A stretch of 64,000 nt of DNA from NCBI RefSeq assembly GCF_949987535.1, contig NC_080079.1:3606001-3670000 (forward strand), given 5' to 3'. Made by a program: the position numbers and the translations under genes. Below, one piece after another: positions 24,564 to 36,995 of the stretch. The notes beneath the pieces are model-generated. The model was given only the letters and a program-made list of their open reading frames with translations, ran no database searches and was not told the DNA's origin. Every line of letters starts with the position of its first letter. The first letter of the stretch is position 1. Source of the stretch: Balaenoptera acutorostrata. Its lineage: Eukaryota; Chordata; Mammalia; Artiodactyla; Balaenopteridae.

Positions 24564-25639
24564 CATTTTCTAATTTCCATTATGATTTCTTCTTTGATTG
24601 TATATTATTCAGAATCGTGTTGCTTAATTTCCATACAATTAGGAAAGAATTTCTGGTTATCTTTTTGTTATTGATTTCTAGCTCAATTCTACTCTGATCA
24701 TAGAATATATTATGTATATTGAGACTTGGTTTATAATCCAACATAAATTCTATTTTAAGAAAGGTTTTGTGTGCACTTGTAAAGAATATGTATCCTGAAG
24801 TTGTTGGGTGTGGTATTCTATGTATATCAAACAGGTTAAATTTGTTAACTGTGGCTTTTAATTCTTCTATAAACTTTTTGATTTTATTTTTTCTGATTAT
24901 TCTATCTTCCACTGAGAGAACTGTATTAAAATCTCTGAGTAAATTTGTGGATTTCTATGGTTTTGCTTTTACTTCTGTTTGGTTTCTTTATATATTTTGG
25001 GGTCATTTTATTAGGTGGAACACACTTAGAATTATTTTATCTTGTTGATGAACTTTCCCTTTAATCATTATAAAATCTCTCTCTTCATTTCTAGTAGTAT
25101 GTCTTGTCTTAGAGTCTACTTTGTCTGATATGAACATAGGCACAGGAGTCTTTTGGGGGCTGATGTTTGCATGGGATCTCTACTTTCATTCTTTTACTCT
25201 GAACTTGACTGTGTCTTTACAAATAAAACAAGCAGCATCTAGCATATATGTAAGCAGCATGTAGTTAAGCTTTAAAAAATTCATTTAAGAGATAATATGA
25301 GTCTTTCAATTAGTGTATTTACTCCATTTACGTTCAATGTAAACTTTGGTGTAGGGATTATATTTGAAGTCTTATTCTTTAGTTTTTACTTGTTTTCTCT
25401 ATTTGCCCTAACCTGATGCCAATTAATGTAATAAAACATTATTTATTCTTTAACTTTTCACTCTCTGTCAGATTACTGGTTAAATGTTCTTTTTATTTTT
25501 TCTTTCATGGTTATTCTAGAGATTTTTGCTGGGTCTGGATGACTTGCACATTCTTGGCTTATTAGAGTCAACCTCAGATTAAATCTTTTATCATTTTTCC
25601 AACATTGCAAGGACTTTATAACACTTTAATTACATTTGT

Positions 25640-26215
25640 TCTGTAGATTTCTTTGAGTAGTATGGATATTTTTACAATATTATTTCTTCCAATTCATGAG
25701 CATGGAAGATCTTTCCATTTACTTGTGTCTTCTTTGATTTCTTTCATCAATGTCTTATAGTTTTCAGTGTACAGGTCTTTCACCTCCTTGGTTAAATTTA
25801 TCCCTAAGTATTTTATTCTTTTTGGTGTACTTATAAATGGTATTGTTTTTTTAAATTTCTCTTTCTTATAGTTTGTTATTAGTATATAGAAATACTGTAT
25901 AGTATATACAGATTTCTGTGTATTGATTGTGTATCCTGCAACTTTACTGAATTCATGTATTAATCCTAATAGTTAGTTTTTTGGTGGTGTCTTTAGGGTT
26001 TTCTATATATCATGTCATCTGCAAATAGTGAGTTTTACTTCTTCCTTTTTAATCTGAATGTCTTTTATTTATTTTTCTCACCTAATTACTCTGGCTAGGA
26101 GTTCCAAAACTATGTTGAGTAAATGTGGTGAGAGTAGGTATCCTTGTCTTTTTCCTGGTTTCAGAGGAAAAGCTTTTAGCTTTTCACTACTGAGAATGAT
26201 GTTAGTTGTGTTACC
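25640..26215 (-). mobile_element. Stray L1 reverse-transcriptase fragment
   Basis: Antisense L1 ORF2 sequence runs from 'catgagcatggaagatctttcc' through 'taagtattttattctttttgg', 'tatcatgtcatctgcaaatagtgag' (the FADD active-site region) and 'actatgttgagtaaatgtggtgagag'. It lies between the ORF2 start (about 25345) and ORF1-like sequence (26290 on) of the surrounding old L1. It therefore duplicates a region already present at 21060-22070, and is either an insertion of a second element or a rearrangement. It has no A-tail of its own that I can see. Confidence 0.65.
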
Positions 26216-27830
26216 CTTTCTAATGGTCTTTGCTTCTTTCTGTGCTATGTGAATCTACTTATTACCATTTTTTTGCCTTAATAATTTGCTTTAATATTTC
26301 TTTTAGTACGGGTGTACTGTAAATAAATATTCTCATTTTTCAAATGTCATGTGTTCTCCATTTTCGAAAGATATTTCAATGAGCATAAATTCCTAAATTA
26401 GTTATTAGTTTCTTCTAGCATTTTAAAGATTTCTCTCCATTGTCTTCTGGCTTTCTTCATTTCTTTTGAAAAAGTAGTTGTCCATCTGATTATTTTTCCT
26501 TTGTTTATCCTTGGCTGCTTCTGCTATGAAACATTTTTTTCCTGTCTTTGATTTTCAGTTTTAGTATGAAGTGGCTTTTGTATTTATCCTTTTTGGGGCT
26601 TTGGAGAACATCTTGAAATTCTTCTGTCAGAGTTGGAAAATTCTCACCCACTATCTCTTCAAATGATGCTTTTATCTAACCTTTCCAGTTAACCATATGT
26701 TAGATTTTTTACCCTGTCTCATGTATCTCTTATGTTTTCCTGTGCCAATTTTGGATCTTTCATATTGACCTGTCATCATTTCACTTATCGTCTCTTCTGC
26801 TGTGTCTAACCTACAGGTAAATCTGCTGATTAAATTCTCAAGTTCTGTATTGTATTTCACTATGATTCTTTCTTATAGATTCCAGTTTTCTGATGAAATT
26901 CTCTATTTTTCATGAATTTTCTTAAATATATTTATTATAATTCAAGTTCATATCTGATTAGTCTAGTATCTCGATCACCCGTGAGCCTATTCCTGTCATC
27001 AATTGTTTCTCTTGATTTTTATCATTTATTCCTATTGCATGTCTCACTTGGTAAGTTTGTACTTGAATGTCAAGACCTCATCTAAAAATAGTAAAGCCAG
27101 TGGATGATGCTGTCATTTTCTTCTTGAGGGGGAATAGAGTAGGGGAAGATGACCTTGACCTTATCTAGGCTGGGTTTCCAGCTGTGGAAAGGGTGACCTA
27201 TTTATGGTTTGCCCTTATTCCTGGGCTACAGTGTTTCAGGAGTTTCAGCTGAGAACCGGCAGTACCTACCAGGGCCGTCCTCCTTAGTGGGCTCTGAACT
27301 TCAATTTTTGTCTCGCCAGGACTCTGCACCTGCCAAAATCCCTGCTCAGATTTTAAGCCTCTTAACAGCTGCGTTGCTCTTGGTGTCTCCTCCTTTGCCC
27401 TGTGCTTGCATTCATTGCTCAGCATTGACAAATGCCCTGGGGAGAACTGGGTGTGGAATAACAGGGGTTATTCTCTTGGGGTTTCCTTTACACTAGAATC
27501 TTGGCCTCTCACTTTCTGGCTGCACTGCATTCCAATTGTTGTCTTCTCAGCCCATTGAGACTTTTCTGGGCTACCACTTTCTTTCAACTCTATTTCCTAT
27601 GCTGTAAATTGGCAAATACCCCAGTGGGGAAAGAAAGCATCAGTGAACAGAAGACTCACCCCGCTGCCTTTCTCTTCCCTCTGAGATTTCAAACCCTCCA
27701 GTCCTGGCTGTCTTGATTGGTTTCCAGTGTCCTCAAGCAGGTTTTTTTTCTATCCAGCTTTTATAGTTGTTCTCAATAGCAGGGTCACGTCACTGCTCCA
27801 GGCTCCTCTGTCTTAGCCAGAAAGATTCAC

Positions 27831-28400
27831 TTTTTTTTATAAGAGGTTCCCTAATATCCTTTCAAAGTTTGCTTTGCACTCAGTCCTAGGGGCTACCACT
27901 GGACTTGGAATGTTCTTGGGGGAAGAGTGAGCTAGATTTGCTCTGGGGCTTGATATTTGAGGAGGTGTCATATCTTGTTTGTTTTTCTGCGGATTTTGTT
28001 TTACTGATTGAAATATCCTTTGATATCCTTCAAATGCCAAGTTAGGGGTTACATTCGTCTCTCAAACAGGGGCTGGGCATGTGGGCGTCACAGCCTCTAT
28101 CTTGGAGGGAGAAGACAAAATGCAAGCATTTCCTCTTGAAGGAATTGGATCTGGAGATACTGGATACACAGGCTCTGGCTTAGATGGGCATTTGGTAGGG
28201 TTGCCAGTCAGATGTGTGTTGGCTTTCACAGCGGCCCAGTGGCCTCGTCTTTTCTTTTGACTGGCCAACCTATATTCCAGGCTGCTTCTGGGTAAACTCC
28301 CATGCTTAATGCTGCCCACATGGAGACAAAGAGAAAGTGGTGTCCTCAGGCAACTGATGTCTTTGGTTCCAGGCTCATCTGAGAGGCCCGCTTGGTCTTA
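27831..28400 (-). pseudogene. Unidentified low-stop reading frame, possible processed pseudogene
   Basis: On the minus strand a single frame runs from about 28397 to 27837, some 187 codons, with just one in-frame stop (TGA, near 28059-28061). It ends at TAA, which merges into a run of eight A's (T8 on the plus strand, 27831-27838). The same frame continues further upstream with stops at about 28400 and 28436. The encoded residues look protein-like, not low-complexity: for example RLASQKKRRGHWAAVKANTH, KPEPVYPVSPDPIPS and ECKANFERILGNLL. I do not recognise the family. A decayed retrocopy of an mRNA is one reading, with the A run as its tail. Chance openness next to the L1 5' end, or an unrecognised repeat, is the alternative. 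No initiator ATG is evident. Confidence 0.3.
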
Positions 28401-28915
28401 ACGGTGCAGTATCTCAGTTAACTGCTTCGGGTTTTAGCTGTCAAAACAAACCAGTTCTGGGTCATTACCCCACGGTGCCAGCCAGAATTATGATCCTGGT
28501 GGTTTCTCCCCATATCCTTGGCTCCCAAACAAATAGGCCCCAGATCTTTGCTTCTGTCTGACCCTGAGCATTTTAAAGCTGGCATTTACTTACACCAGCC
28601 AAAGATACCATACTAACAAAGCCCTTTGCTTATTTTCCAGCTTTGTCTGTTCTTTCTCCTGGCTCGGGGGCTGGGTTGAGGTTGGCTTCATTCCACAGCC
28701 CTCTTTCATCTTGCGTTCCTGGCACCGAGTGCTGGAACAAAGTTGAAGTTGCCACTTAAATTTAGGAAGCTAAGACGTATGAAACGAGGACTGGTTCCCT
28801 TGGAAAATATCTATTTTGCCTAGTTTACAACCTGAAGGTACTGACTAATGGGGCATTAAGCTCATGGCACAATTGAAGGTGGGGAGCTTGGACGATTTCT
28901 CTTCTATGGACACCT
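28401..28915. other. Possible upstream part of the unidentified frame, otherwise nothing
   Basis: On the minus strand the frame described at 27831-28400 can be followed upstream through several stop codons to about 28490, which may be more of the same decayed copy. No other feature is seen. Confidence 0.3.
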
Positions 28916-29100
28916 TTGGCATTTGGCTGGTCTCAGGGCCCCCTTCTCAAATGATTTTTTAAAAATCTATGAAATGAAACCAAATATTGTTGAAATAACC
29001 GAAGTTAAGTTTTCAAATATTGACAAAAACATATGGATGGTACAGACACTATAGTAAATGTATGATATGTGCTCCTTTAACACATTAGTGACCTGGTCTG
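28916..29100 (+). repeat. Relic of a mammalian interspersed repeat, probably DNA-transposon derived
   Basis: 'ggtctcagggcccccttctcaaatgatttttt' followed by 'tgaaataaccgaagtt' and 'atatgtgctcctttaacacatta' matches in order a repeat I remember from other mammals. The class and orientation are uncertain. Confidence 0.4.
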
Positions 29101-29742
29101 GTGGAGGGACGGTCAACACTCTTTGTAGAAGGGATGCTGAGAATTACCGACTTTCCATGTCGCATGGTGTTTGTAGCAGACGTCTCAAAGCATCTCTTGA
29201 TTTCTATCCTTACTGCTAATAGCACCCTGGTCTGTTGCCTGCATTCAGAATTAAAGATATGCCACACTTCAGTAATTTTTCCCATCCTAGTTTATGAATC
29301 CCTGAATTCTCTCCAGGTTAAAACCCACGTAAGGATTGCCCTGTGGCTCTGAGGCCCGAGGAAGGAGAATCCGTGTCTGCACGTAGAACAGAAGCAGGCC
29401 AGGCTGGTCTTGCGGTGTTTTAACACTGAGCTGGTCCCATTTCCTCCTGAGCCCGAAGAGCAAACTTCATTCATCCAGCATTTATTGAGCAGCTACTATT
29501 TTTATGCCCTGTGCTTGTTGGTCCACGTCACCGGGTGCCCCCTGGGCCCTCGGGTCCCAGCTCCTCTGCACAGACGGGGAGCGAGGTGCTGTCTGAAGGT
29601 CCAGGCAGCGCCCCTGGGGTCCCGTTCATCATGGTCACTCTCCCTGAAGAGCAGCCGGATCGATGCCGCTGTCAGCCTGGGAGATCTGGTCATGGTCATA
29701 CTATTGAAAACCAGTGACAGCAACTCATTTCCTGCTGTGCAC

Positions 29743-29744
<2 letters not shown>
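29101..29744. other. Mostly unrecognised; short old repeat
   Basis: 'cattcatccagcatttattgagcagctactattttt' at 29470-29505 recalls the same very old repeat class as at 8850 and 40265. Nothing else is recognised; the open frames on both strands around 29410-29810 have no domain. Confidence 0.4.

Positions 29745-29774
<30 letters not shown>
29745..29774. repeat. (AC)n microsatellite, about 15 units
   Basis: Uninterrupted AC run of about 30 bp. Confidence 0.96.
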
Positions 29775-29777
<3 letters not shown>

Positions 29778-31079
29778 GGACAAAGTAGGGACTGGTCTGA
29801 AGAGAGGCTGAAAAGTAGATGGACTCCGGGGGTCAGCCCTGCTCACATCTGGAGGCCCTGCTTGAGAGAGGGGCCAGCAGAGGTAGATCTACAAGCCAAT
29901 GGTCAGCCAGGAGTCTCTGCTCAGGGCTTAAATGCAGGTCTTGCTGGAAAAGCCCCCAGACTTTTGGGACAAGCAACCAAAGTATTTAGGAGTTGGCGGG
30001 CCTCCAGGATGTGAACAGGAGCAAAACACGTGGAGCTTGGTGTCAGCCGTGAAGCCAGGGCTGGTAGAGACCTCTGGATGCGGAGGAGCCAACACAGGGA
30101 TGCAGGGGGCTGGGGGGGCAGAGGTTGACCGCAGACCCTGGACAGGAGTGGATACCCAACCTGTGAGCCAACTGGGGTGGGGACAGGGCCACCGGCAGGC
30201 TGCCACAACCCTCATTCTAAGGGAAATGTGTCATTTGGCCGATATTTCCTTATTTCTAATTTTTGTGATGAAAAAGGCCACTTGCAACCATAGTAAAGGA
30301 AATAAAATATCAACAACAACAACAGCAGTGAAAGCGATAACCTCACCACCCGAGCCCACCCGTGAAATTGTAGGTCTGGAGCAAGAGTCATATAGACACA
30401 GGCCATGGGACTCAATACGGAAGAGTCACCAATGCAACTAACCAAGCTGTCGGATAGATGCCGTCGCTCCTCCTCTGTTGGCCAGGATGCTTCCCTGGAT
30501 CCCTGGAAGGGAGACTAGAATTTAGAGTTTGGTGTGGGACTCCTGGGTACTCCGTGCCTGAGCATGGCAGTGGGAGAGCTGGCGCCTGGCCTTGGACCAC
30601 GCGTCTTTCTTTCCACCTCTGACCACCTCTTGCACTTTGAGGACCTTACACACAAGTTCTGCCCCCTCACATGCACCCACAGTGGCCCCTGGGCTAGGCT
30701 TGGAGCCTCTGAGTAGACATGCCTTCAACAGGGCAGGTCACAGAGGAGACGGGCTGGGGTCAGCCAGGGGCCACGAGCTCCAGGTGAGCTTATACCCTGG
30801 GGTCTTCTTGACCTTGTCTTATGAGCAGGTGAGGGGCCAGAGCAGGAGCTTGTAAAGTTCAGGGTGCAGGGCACGAGCCCCTCTTTCCTCACCCGAGGAG
30901 GCACCAGCATCTCACGACTCACCTATGTTCATTTGCCCGCAGAAACCTCCAATCCTCCTCCACGTGCACAGGTGCTTTTACAAGGTTGAAATTGGTGCAT
31001 ATGCCAGCTGGATTCTTTTCTCACTTTCCATTGTATCACAAGTATTTCCTTTGTATCTAAATAGTCTTCCTAGATAAAA
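29775..31079. other. No recognised feature
   Basis: Moderately GC-rich, unique-looking sequence. A short CAA tract lies near 30310. A frame of about 169 codons (29932-30441) has no recognisable domain, and antisense frames of similar quality overlap it, so I do not call it a gene. Confidence 0.45.
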
Positions 31080-32420
31080 TACTTTATTTTTTTTATTGCC
31101 CTAGAAATACATAATCATTGTAGATGAATAAGAAAATACAGAGATTTATGAATAAAAGAATTACTGTATTGTCCCAGAATCCACAGATAGGTGCTATTAA
31201 CATTTTGTATATTTCCTTTCAAAACGTTCATGATACATATTCATATATATTTTTCTTTTCAAAAATAGGATTTTCCTGTAAGTGTTGTTTTGTAGCTTGC
31301 TTTTTCTGCATTTACTGTATCTCAAATTTCCCCAGGTGAATGCATGTATTTCTCCAACATTTTTCTTGACGGCACCTAGTATTTCTTCGTAAGGCTAAAC
31401 AACAACAACAACAAGGATAATAATATAATACAAACCAGCTCTGTGCCAGACTCTACGTGTTTTGTTGGATTGAGTCATCACAAGATTTCTGAGAGGTGGG
31501 TATTGTGGCCCTCGCGCTTAGGATACAAAGTTTCTGAATTTTATAAATAATACTGTGTTGAACTTAATTACTTCCTGTATGAACTTAGTAACCTAAGTTT
31601 TGAACTTATTTTAGTTTTCCTTCAGAATAATGCCTAGGAATCGAACCACAGGGTCAAAGACCGTGCATATTTTAAATAAACTTTATGTGCATTGCCAAAT
31701 TTCCCTCTAGAAAGCTTTCACCAAGTTAAAGTTTCACCTAGCAACACGAGAATGGCCCTTCCCTTTGACCAGGTTAATGAGGACCCTGATACCATCACTA
31801 AAAAGCAAAGAAAAACAAAACAAACAGACGAAACCCTACTGGGTTAACAACAGAGACACAGTAAGAACCCTGGATAATTGGCTACCTGTGACTCTGGGTG
31901 ATCTAGCTCGCTATTTCAGAACTTTATTAACCATTCCTATTTCTCTTCTGTGAATCACCTTGCCAGGTTATTTGCCCACTTTTCCATTCATCTTTTTCTT
32001 ATTGATTTGTGAGTATTCTTTTTATCTTAAGGCTAATAACCATGAGCTAGTCATAGATTGATATTTAGCAAACGTTTTCTCTCAGTTGGCTTCCATTTTA
32101 ATTGTATATTAGGCGTGTCCCCTTTTAGCAGTTTTATAATTTTTTATTTACACAAATCTTTAATAATTTCTTCTGTTTCCTTATTTAGGTCTTGTGCTTG
32201 GAAAGGCCTTTCTCACACTAAACTTGTATATTTTAAAAAATCATGTATATTTATTACTTGTCCTTACATGTTATTTTTCACTTACTTTCTAATTTTCATT
32301 TGGAATTTATGTTGTGAGATATGAGATAAGGATTTAGATTAATTTTTTAATACTTTAGCACCAGGCACTGAATAATCTTTCTCTCCTGCATCCATTTGAC
32401 ATCACTTGTTTTCTTAATTA
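31080..32420 (-). mobile_element. Ancient L1 fragment, interrupted by a MIR
   Basis: The plus strand reads as antisense L1 3' region and ORF2. Markers include 'aatacataatcattgtagatgaa', 'gtgctattaacattttgtatatttcc', 'tgcctaggaatcgaaccacagggtcaaag', 'gcattgccaaatttccctct', 'ttgcccacttttccattc' and 'agcaccaggcactgaataat'. It is strongly diverged, with no open frame. A MIR fragment at 31428-31540 splits it. Confidence 0.7.
31428..31540 (-). repeat. MIR SINE fragment inside old L1
   Basis: 'ccagctctgtgccagactctacgtg', 'tgagtcatcacaagatttctgagaggtgggtattgtgg' follows the reverse complement of the MIR 3' half. Confidence 0.6.
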
Positions 32421-35080
32421 TCTCAGGACTTTCATTTCTAGTCTAAGTTCTTTGTCTGGCTGTGGTCTGGATTTTCTGGAGTCACATAGTTTGCTGCATG
32501 TTATGTGCATAGTAGTATATGTTGATACGTGAAAGTGGAATTCTTCCCCATTACTCTTATTTTTCAAGATTTCCTTCTTTTGTTGGGGTAGGGATTCTTG
32601 AAGATGAAATATGATTTTTACTACTATCAGCTGCATGCTATTTACTAATTAATACATTAATATTGTAAAGCAACATCTAATAATAGTGTTAGCTTCTCTA
32701 GATTTTTCTCGAAGGAAGATATTTGAATAGCCAGCTTTTGCTCTAGTTGCATTACCACTGCACAATATGTTCTTGGGTTTAATATTTGGGGGAAATAGTC
32801 TCATCCCTTTCTTCATATTAAGCCATCAAGCCAAATCTTTCTCCTTTTGTCCATCCGTGAAAATGGCCTTTGCCTTCCTCACCTTCTCACCAGCATCCTC
32901 ACTGTCCGGGTGCAGTTTTGACCCCCACTTCTCCTCATGGCTTTAAATCAGAACTAAATCCAGGTGAACCCCAGGTTCTTTCTGAGACGGTCACTGATCA
33001 GGAGTCTGTTTTGAATTTTCTGTTTAGAGCTGCATGTCCATCTTGAACGCCCGCCACATTGTACAAGAGCCCAGATGCGTATGGGAACTCTAGCCTGGGG
33101 CCTTCCTATGTCTTGTCCTGAGTAACAAGGCTGCCAGCGGGGTCCTCCTATCTTTTGTGTTTGCTTAATGAAAGTCTACTGAGAATTTGTTGAGAACAAG
33201 GGAGCATGGAAAGAAAAAGGATACAGGAATTATTAGGAGCTCCATCCTCCCTTCATTCCCAGCCTCAAACTCTACCATGTCCCATAATCTTTGCCAGCTT
33301 AGAAATGAGCACGAAGTAAACTTTACATTTGAACTCAAAATTATTTGTGGCAGCAACAGGGGATGGAAAAGTCTAGCATCAGAGTGAACCCCAAGACCAG
33401 CAGTATGAGCGCTAAACCCCTGTGCTCCCACTGGGTGGGCACGTCTCCTAGACTTGGAGGGGTCACGCTCAGTCCCCCCACTACCCCCTTTAGCAGTTAC
33501 TGCCCCAGCCTGCATGGATGCCAACATGGACACATCCCAAGCCCTCCTTGCCCGATGCTGTGCTCCCCCTGCTTAGCCCTGAGAGGCTGGAGTGCATGAG
33601 ATGAGCTGCCTGCTGACACATTTCTGGCCTTATCTGCACAGACCCGGGTGCAGGAAGGAGAAATGGGAACCATGCCCTCAGGATGGCGTGGCCTGGGTCC
33701 CCCTGCGAGTAACCACTGAGCGCTCCAATCCCAGATGTCTGGAACAATCCGCCATGCCCCTGGGTAATGGAGCCCATTTCAGCACGCCCCTCTCTGGCTG
33801 GTTTCAGAGAAGAATTGTTCCATGTTCCTACTGTTTTGCAAATGCATAAAAATGGCTAGAAATTTTGGTCACCACATGAGTCCTTTTATTACAACAGAAA
33901 CGTAGGAAGAGTGTTTTTAGTTCAAACAAATAGCGTTGCAGGCACAATATGTTATGTGAAGAAAAGCTAATTTTGTGTTATTAAATATAATAAGAAACAC
34001 AACGTGAGGTTTGCGTGTTGACATGGCGTGCTAGGTATCTTAAAGTGGCTCGGCAGGCTGCCTTGTTTGCACACTGCTTAAACTTTCTCATCGATGAGAT
34101 TTTGCATGATAACTAGAATATTAAAAATATATGAAAAGTGGCCACATGCTTCTCAGCAAACGCAAGCCTGGGTTACTGGGAGGTAGCTCCCTTTAGCAGA
34201 GCTGCAGGTTGCAAAGCCTTAGCGGTCACTCCAAGGCTCTGAGGAATCAGGGCTGAGCTGCAGTCTTGCTCTCTGCCTCTCGGTGTCCTGGGCTGCCCAC
34301 ACTGAAGCCCTGTCAGAATCCAACAGTGCTGTTAGGCATGGTGGTGGGGAAACACTCTTTGATCCTAACAGCTATTCCTTGGGTGGCAAAGCTGTAACTG
34401 CCTGTCACTGTGTCCCTGCCACATCCTAGGCCCGGCCACTTTCTCCCTTCTCTCTCCACCACGCCACTCCAGAAGGTTCTGGAAGGTTCATAAGAAGACT
34501 GGAGCAGGTGGCTACATAGGTAGCTTTTTCTGGACGTGGAGACTTGCACTCATTTATTTTCTACAAAGCAAGGGACAGAAAACATTTTGCTCTCAGACAA
34601 ATGAGTCTACTGTCCATTGCCCTAGGTGTTCTTTAAACAGTAAGAGATGCTTTGAGCAGAACATTGTAAAGACAGGAATGACACTCACTTACTTTGACCA
34701 CAGGACACGCCCAGCCCTGCTCCTGAGAGATGCCTTATCTTGGGCAACACAGTCTCCTGCTCTGTCTGTCGAGGGACATTGCTTAAATACAGAAGAAAGG
34801 AAAAAGAAATGGAAAGGAAAGGAAAAAACTTGTCCTTCATTAACCAAAAAGATCATTTGGAATTGATTATTTGTACATTGGAGACAGTACTGATTTACAG
34901 CGTCAGTTGCTTCTTCTCATGGACGTTTATGGTTTGAGGTAGTAAAAACAACCTGCTGAGTGACAGGGGAAGCCCTGCCATCCTGTCTGATATGGTGGCA
35001 GAGTGGACACTCCATCCATCTAAAAGTTTATATGACACATAGATGATACACCCAGACATGCCATTATTTTTACCGTGTAT
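32421..35080. other. No recognised feature
   Basis: No gene or repeat that I can name. The open frames around 33165-33850 lie on both strands and share no features of real coding sequence. Confidence 0.45.
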
Positions 35081-35420
35081 TAGTTAGGATAGGCCAAGTT
35101 TTGCTGATGTAACAAAACCCCAAAGCTTATTTTCATCCATGCGAAGCACGCTCTGGGTGGGGCAACCCCCAGTGGCTGTCCTCCACCTGGTGACTCAGTA
35201 ATCCAGGCTGCTCCCACATTGTGACATTCCCGTCTCAACACATGGCTACCAGGTCACAACAGCAGGACTGGAGAGAGAGCACTAAAACCTCCCCTTCACT
35301 CTCCTGGGCTTTGGCCCACAACCCACCTGCTAGAACCAGTAATGTGGTCCCAACCTATAGCTGCAGGAAGCCTGGGACGTGTAACCCTCTTCCACATCCT
35401 GGAAGAGGGGCATGACATGG
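35081..35420. repeat. Possible old interspersed repeat
   Basis: 'tagttaggataggccaagttttgctgatgtaac' is the typical start of a repeat common in mammals, followed by weakly matching sequence to about 35420. The family is not assigned and the right limit is uncertain. Confidence 0.4.
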
Positions 35421-36524
35421 GACTTGGTGAACAGGAGGCATTTAATTTTTATTTAATAGAGGGAAACATGTAGATGGTAATAAATTGTCCAGAAGCCATG
35501 AGGATGGAAAGCAGTTCTCCCTACCCTGCCCCTTCCACTCCATTCTGCTCCCTAGATGTAACTTTCCTGTTCTCCCTGCTCTGGTTGGCCTTCATAATTG
35601 AAGGTAATACGCTTGTAACTCTAGTACTTGTTTTTCGGATCTATACAATATGAATTGATAACTTTTGTAGAAGATAAGGATTTTACTTATACTCAGGGGA
35701 CATATTGAAAGTCTTTGACAACAGGTGCACCCAGGCATTAGCCAACAGGTGTGGGCGCTGTCCAAGGTGCTGGGGTAGGTTCCACAGGTGTGCTGCGACA
35801 CCAGCTGTTAACCATTTAGTTGCTAAATCAGGGGGATGGAATCCAATGGAAGGACTGGTGGAGGGGGGTGATGGGAAGGGGAGGAGACAGGAGCAGTGAC
35901 TGTTCCCCAAGCTCTGTGGAACCATTTCAATACTTTAAGAGTGATTACAGCCTTGCTGCAGCCTGATGTCAACCCTGTGTATACCAATCTCACTAACTCA
36001 TCCCTATGTTTGATATCACCATTAATATTGTTTCAGTTGGTCAGCTTTTTAATCTAAATAATGTGTCTAATGCTCTAGTTTTGGTTCTTTCGTCTTGAGC
36101 AGTGTGTCTGTTAAATTATGAAAAGAATATACTAGCACTCCAGTCTTTCTGGTTTTTTATTTTAATTCATCATTTAAGGCAAAAGAAAGTTTGTCAGGTA
36201 TGGTTTCTTCTCGATAAATTCACACACCATGTGAAATTATTCCTGCAGCAGAGGCGGGGACAGAAAAGGCTCTGATTCTGACCAAGATCCCAACAATGTG
36301 ACTCCTGCCTTCCTCTATGGACCAATAAAGGAATCGACCAGCCTCAGCTCATAGCTGGTATTCTTGCCCCTCGGGTGACTAATTTTTATTCTGGGTCTAG
36401 TCTCACTGTGTTCTGGGCTTAAAAAGAAGGCCCCGTTCAAAGAGCCAAGCCCAGCTCACATCAATACAGCATCTGCAGAGAGATGGAGTCTTGACAATCA
36501 GGAGGCCTTGACGAAGGACATCCT
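35421..36524. other. No recognised feature
   Basis: No gene or nameable repeat is seen. Confidence 0.45.
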
Positions 36525-36995
36525 TCCCCATCTGCACCAGCTTCCTGTTGCAGTAACAAATTACCTCAAATTTGGAGACTTAAAACCAGGCAGATTTATA
36601 GTCTTACAGTTCTGGAGGTCAGAAACCCAAAATCAGTCTCACTGGGCTAAAGTCAAGATGAACGGGGCTGGTTCCTTCTGGATGCTCCAGGGGAGAGATA
36701 TTTTCCTAGCCTTCCCCAGCTTCCAGAGGCTGCTGCATCCTTCAGCTCATGTCCCCTTCCTCAATCACTCCACCTCTGGCTTCCCTCCTCGCCTCTTCTA
36801 CTTCTCATTCTGATCCTGCCTCCTTCCGAGAAGGACCCCTGTGATTGCGCTGAGGGCTCACCTGAATAATCCAGGGTAATCTCCCCACCCAGGTCTTTAA
36901 TTTAATCCCACCAGCAAAGTCCCATTTACCATGTAAGGTGGTATATTTACACATTCTGGGGAGGAGGAGGGGGACATTTTGGGAGGCTTTTTCAG
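36525..36995 (-). repeat. LTR-like interspersed repeat (MaLR/ERVL class likely)
   Basis: Recognisable in order: 'cttcctgttgcagtaacaaattacctcaaa', 'atttatagtcttacagttctggaggtcagaa', 'tctcactgggctaaagtcaag', 'cctgaataatccagggtaatctccc', 'gcaaagtcccatttaccatgtaaggt'. These match the reverse complement of a common mammalian LTR-like repeat related to the one at 57354-57770. The exact name is uncertain. Confidence 0.7.

Larger units (their letters stand above)
20379..27830 (-). mobile_element. Near full-length ancient L1 (L1M class), heavily interrupted
   Basis: A T-rich run at 20379-20403 is the poly(A) of an antisense L1. Moving right, one crosses its 3' region, the ORF2 C-terminal part (20500-20930), reverse-transcriptase sequence (21060-22070), more ORF2, the endonuclease part (24580-24912) and the ORF2 start (25070-25345). 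ORF1-like sequence follows (26290-27000), then a GC-richer 5' region ending near 27830. Two minus-strand peptides support this: 21865-22062 carries NYRPISLINLDA and 24580-24912 carries a decayed endonuclease C-terminus (IFFTSAHKTF). All frames are broken. Three younger sequences interrupt it, so the true L1 content is roughly 5 kb. Confidence 0.8.

Noticed and set aside
24580..24912. Minus-strand frame of 110 codons
   Set aside because: It is a decayed endonuclease piece of the old L1, not an independent gene.
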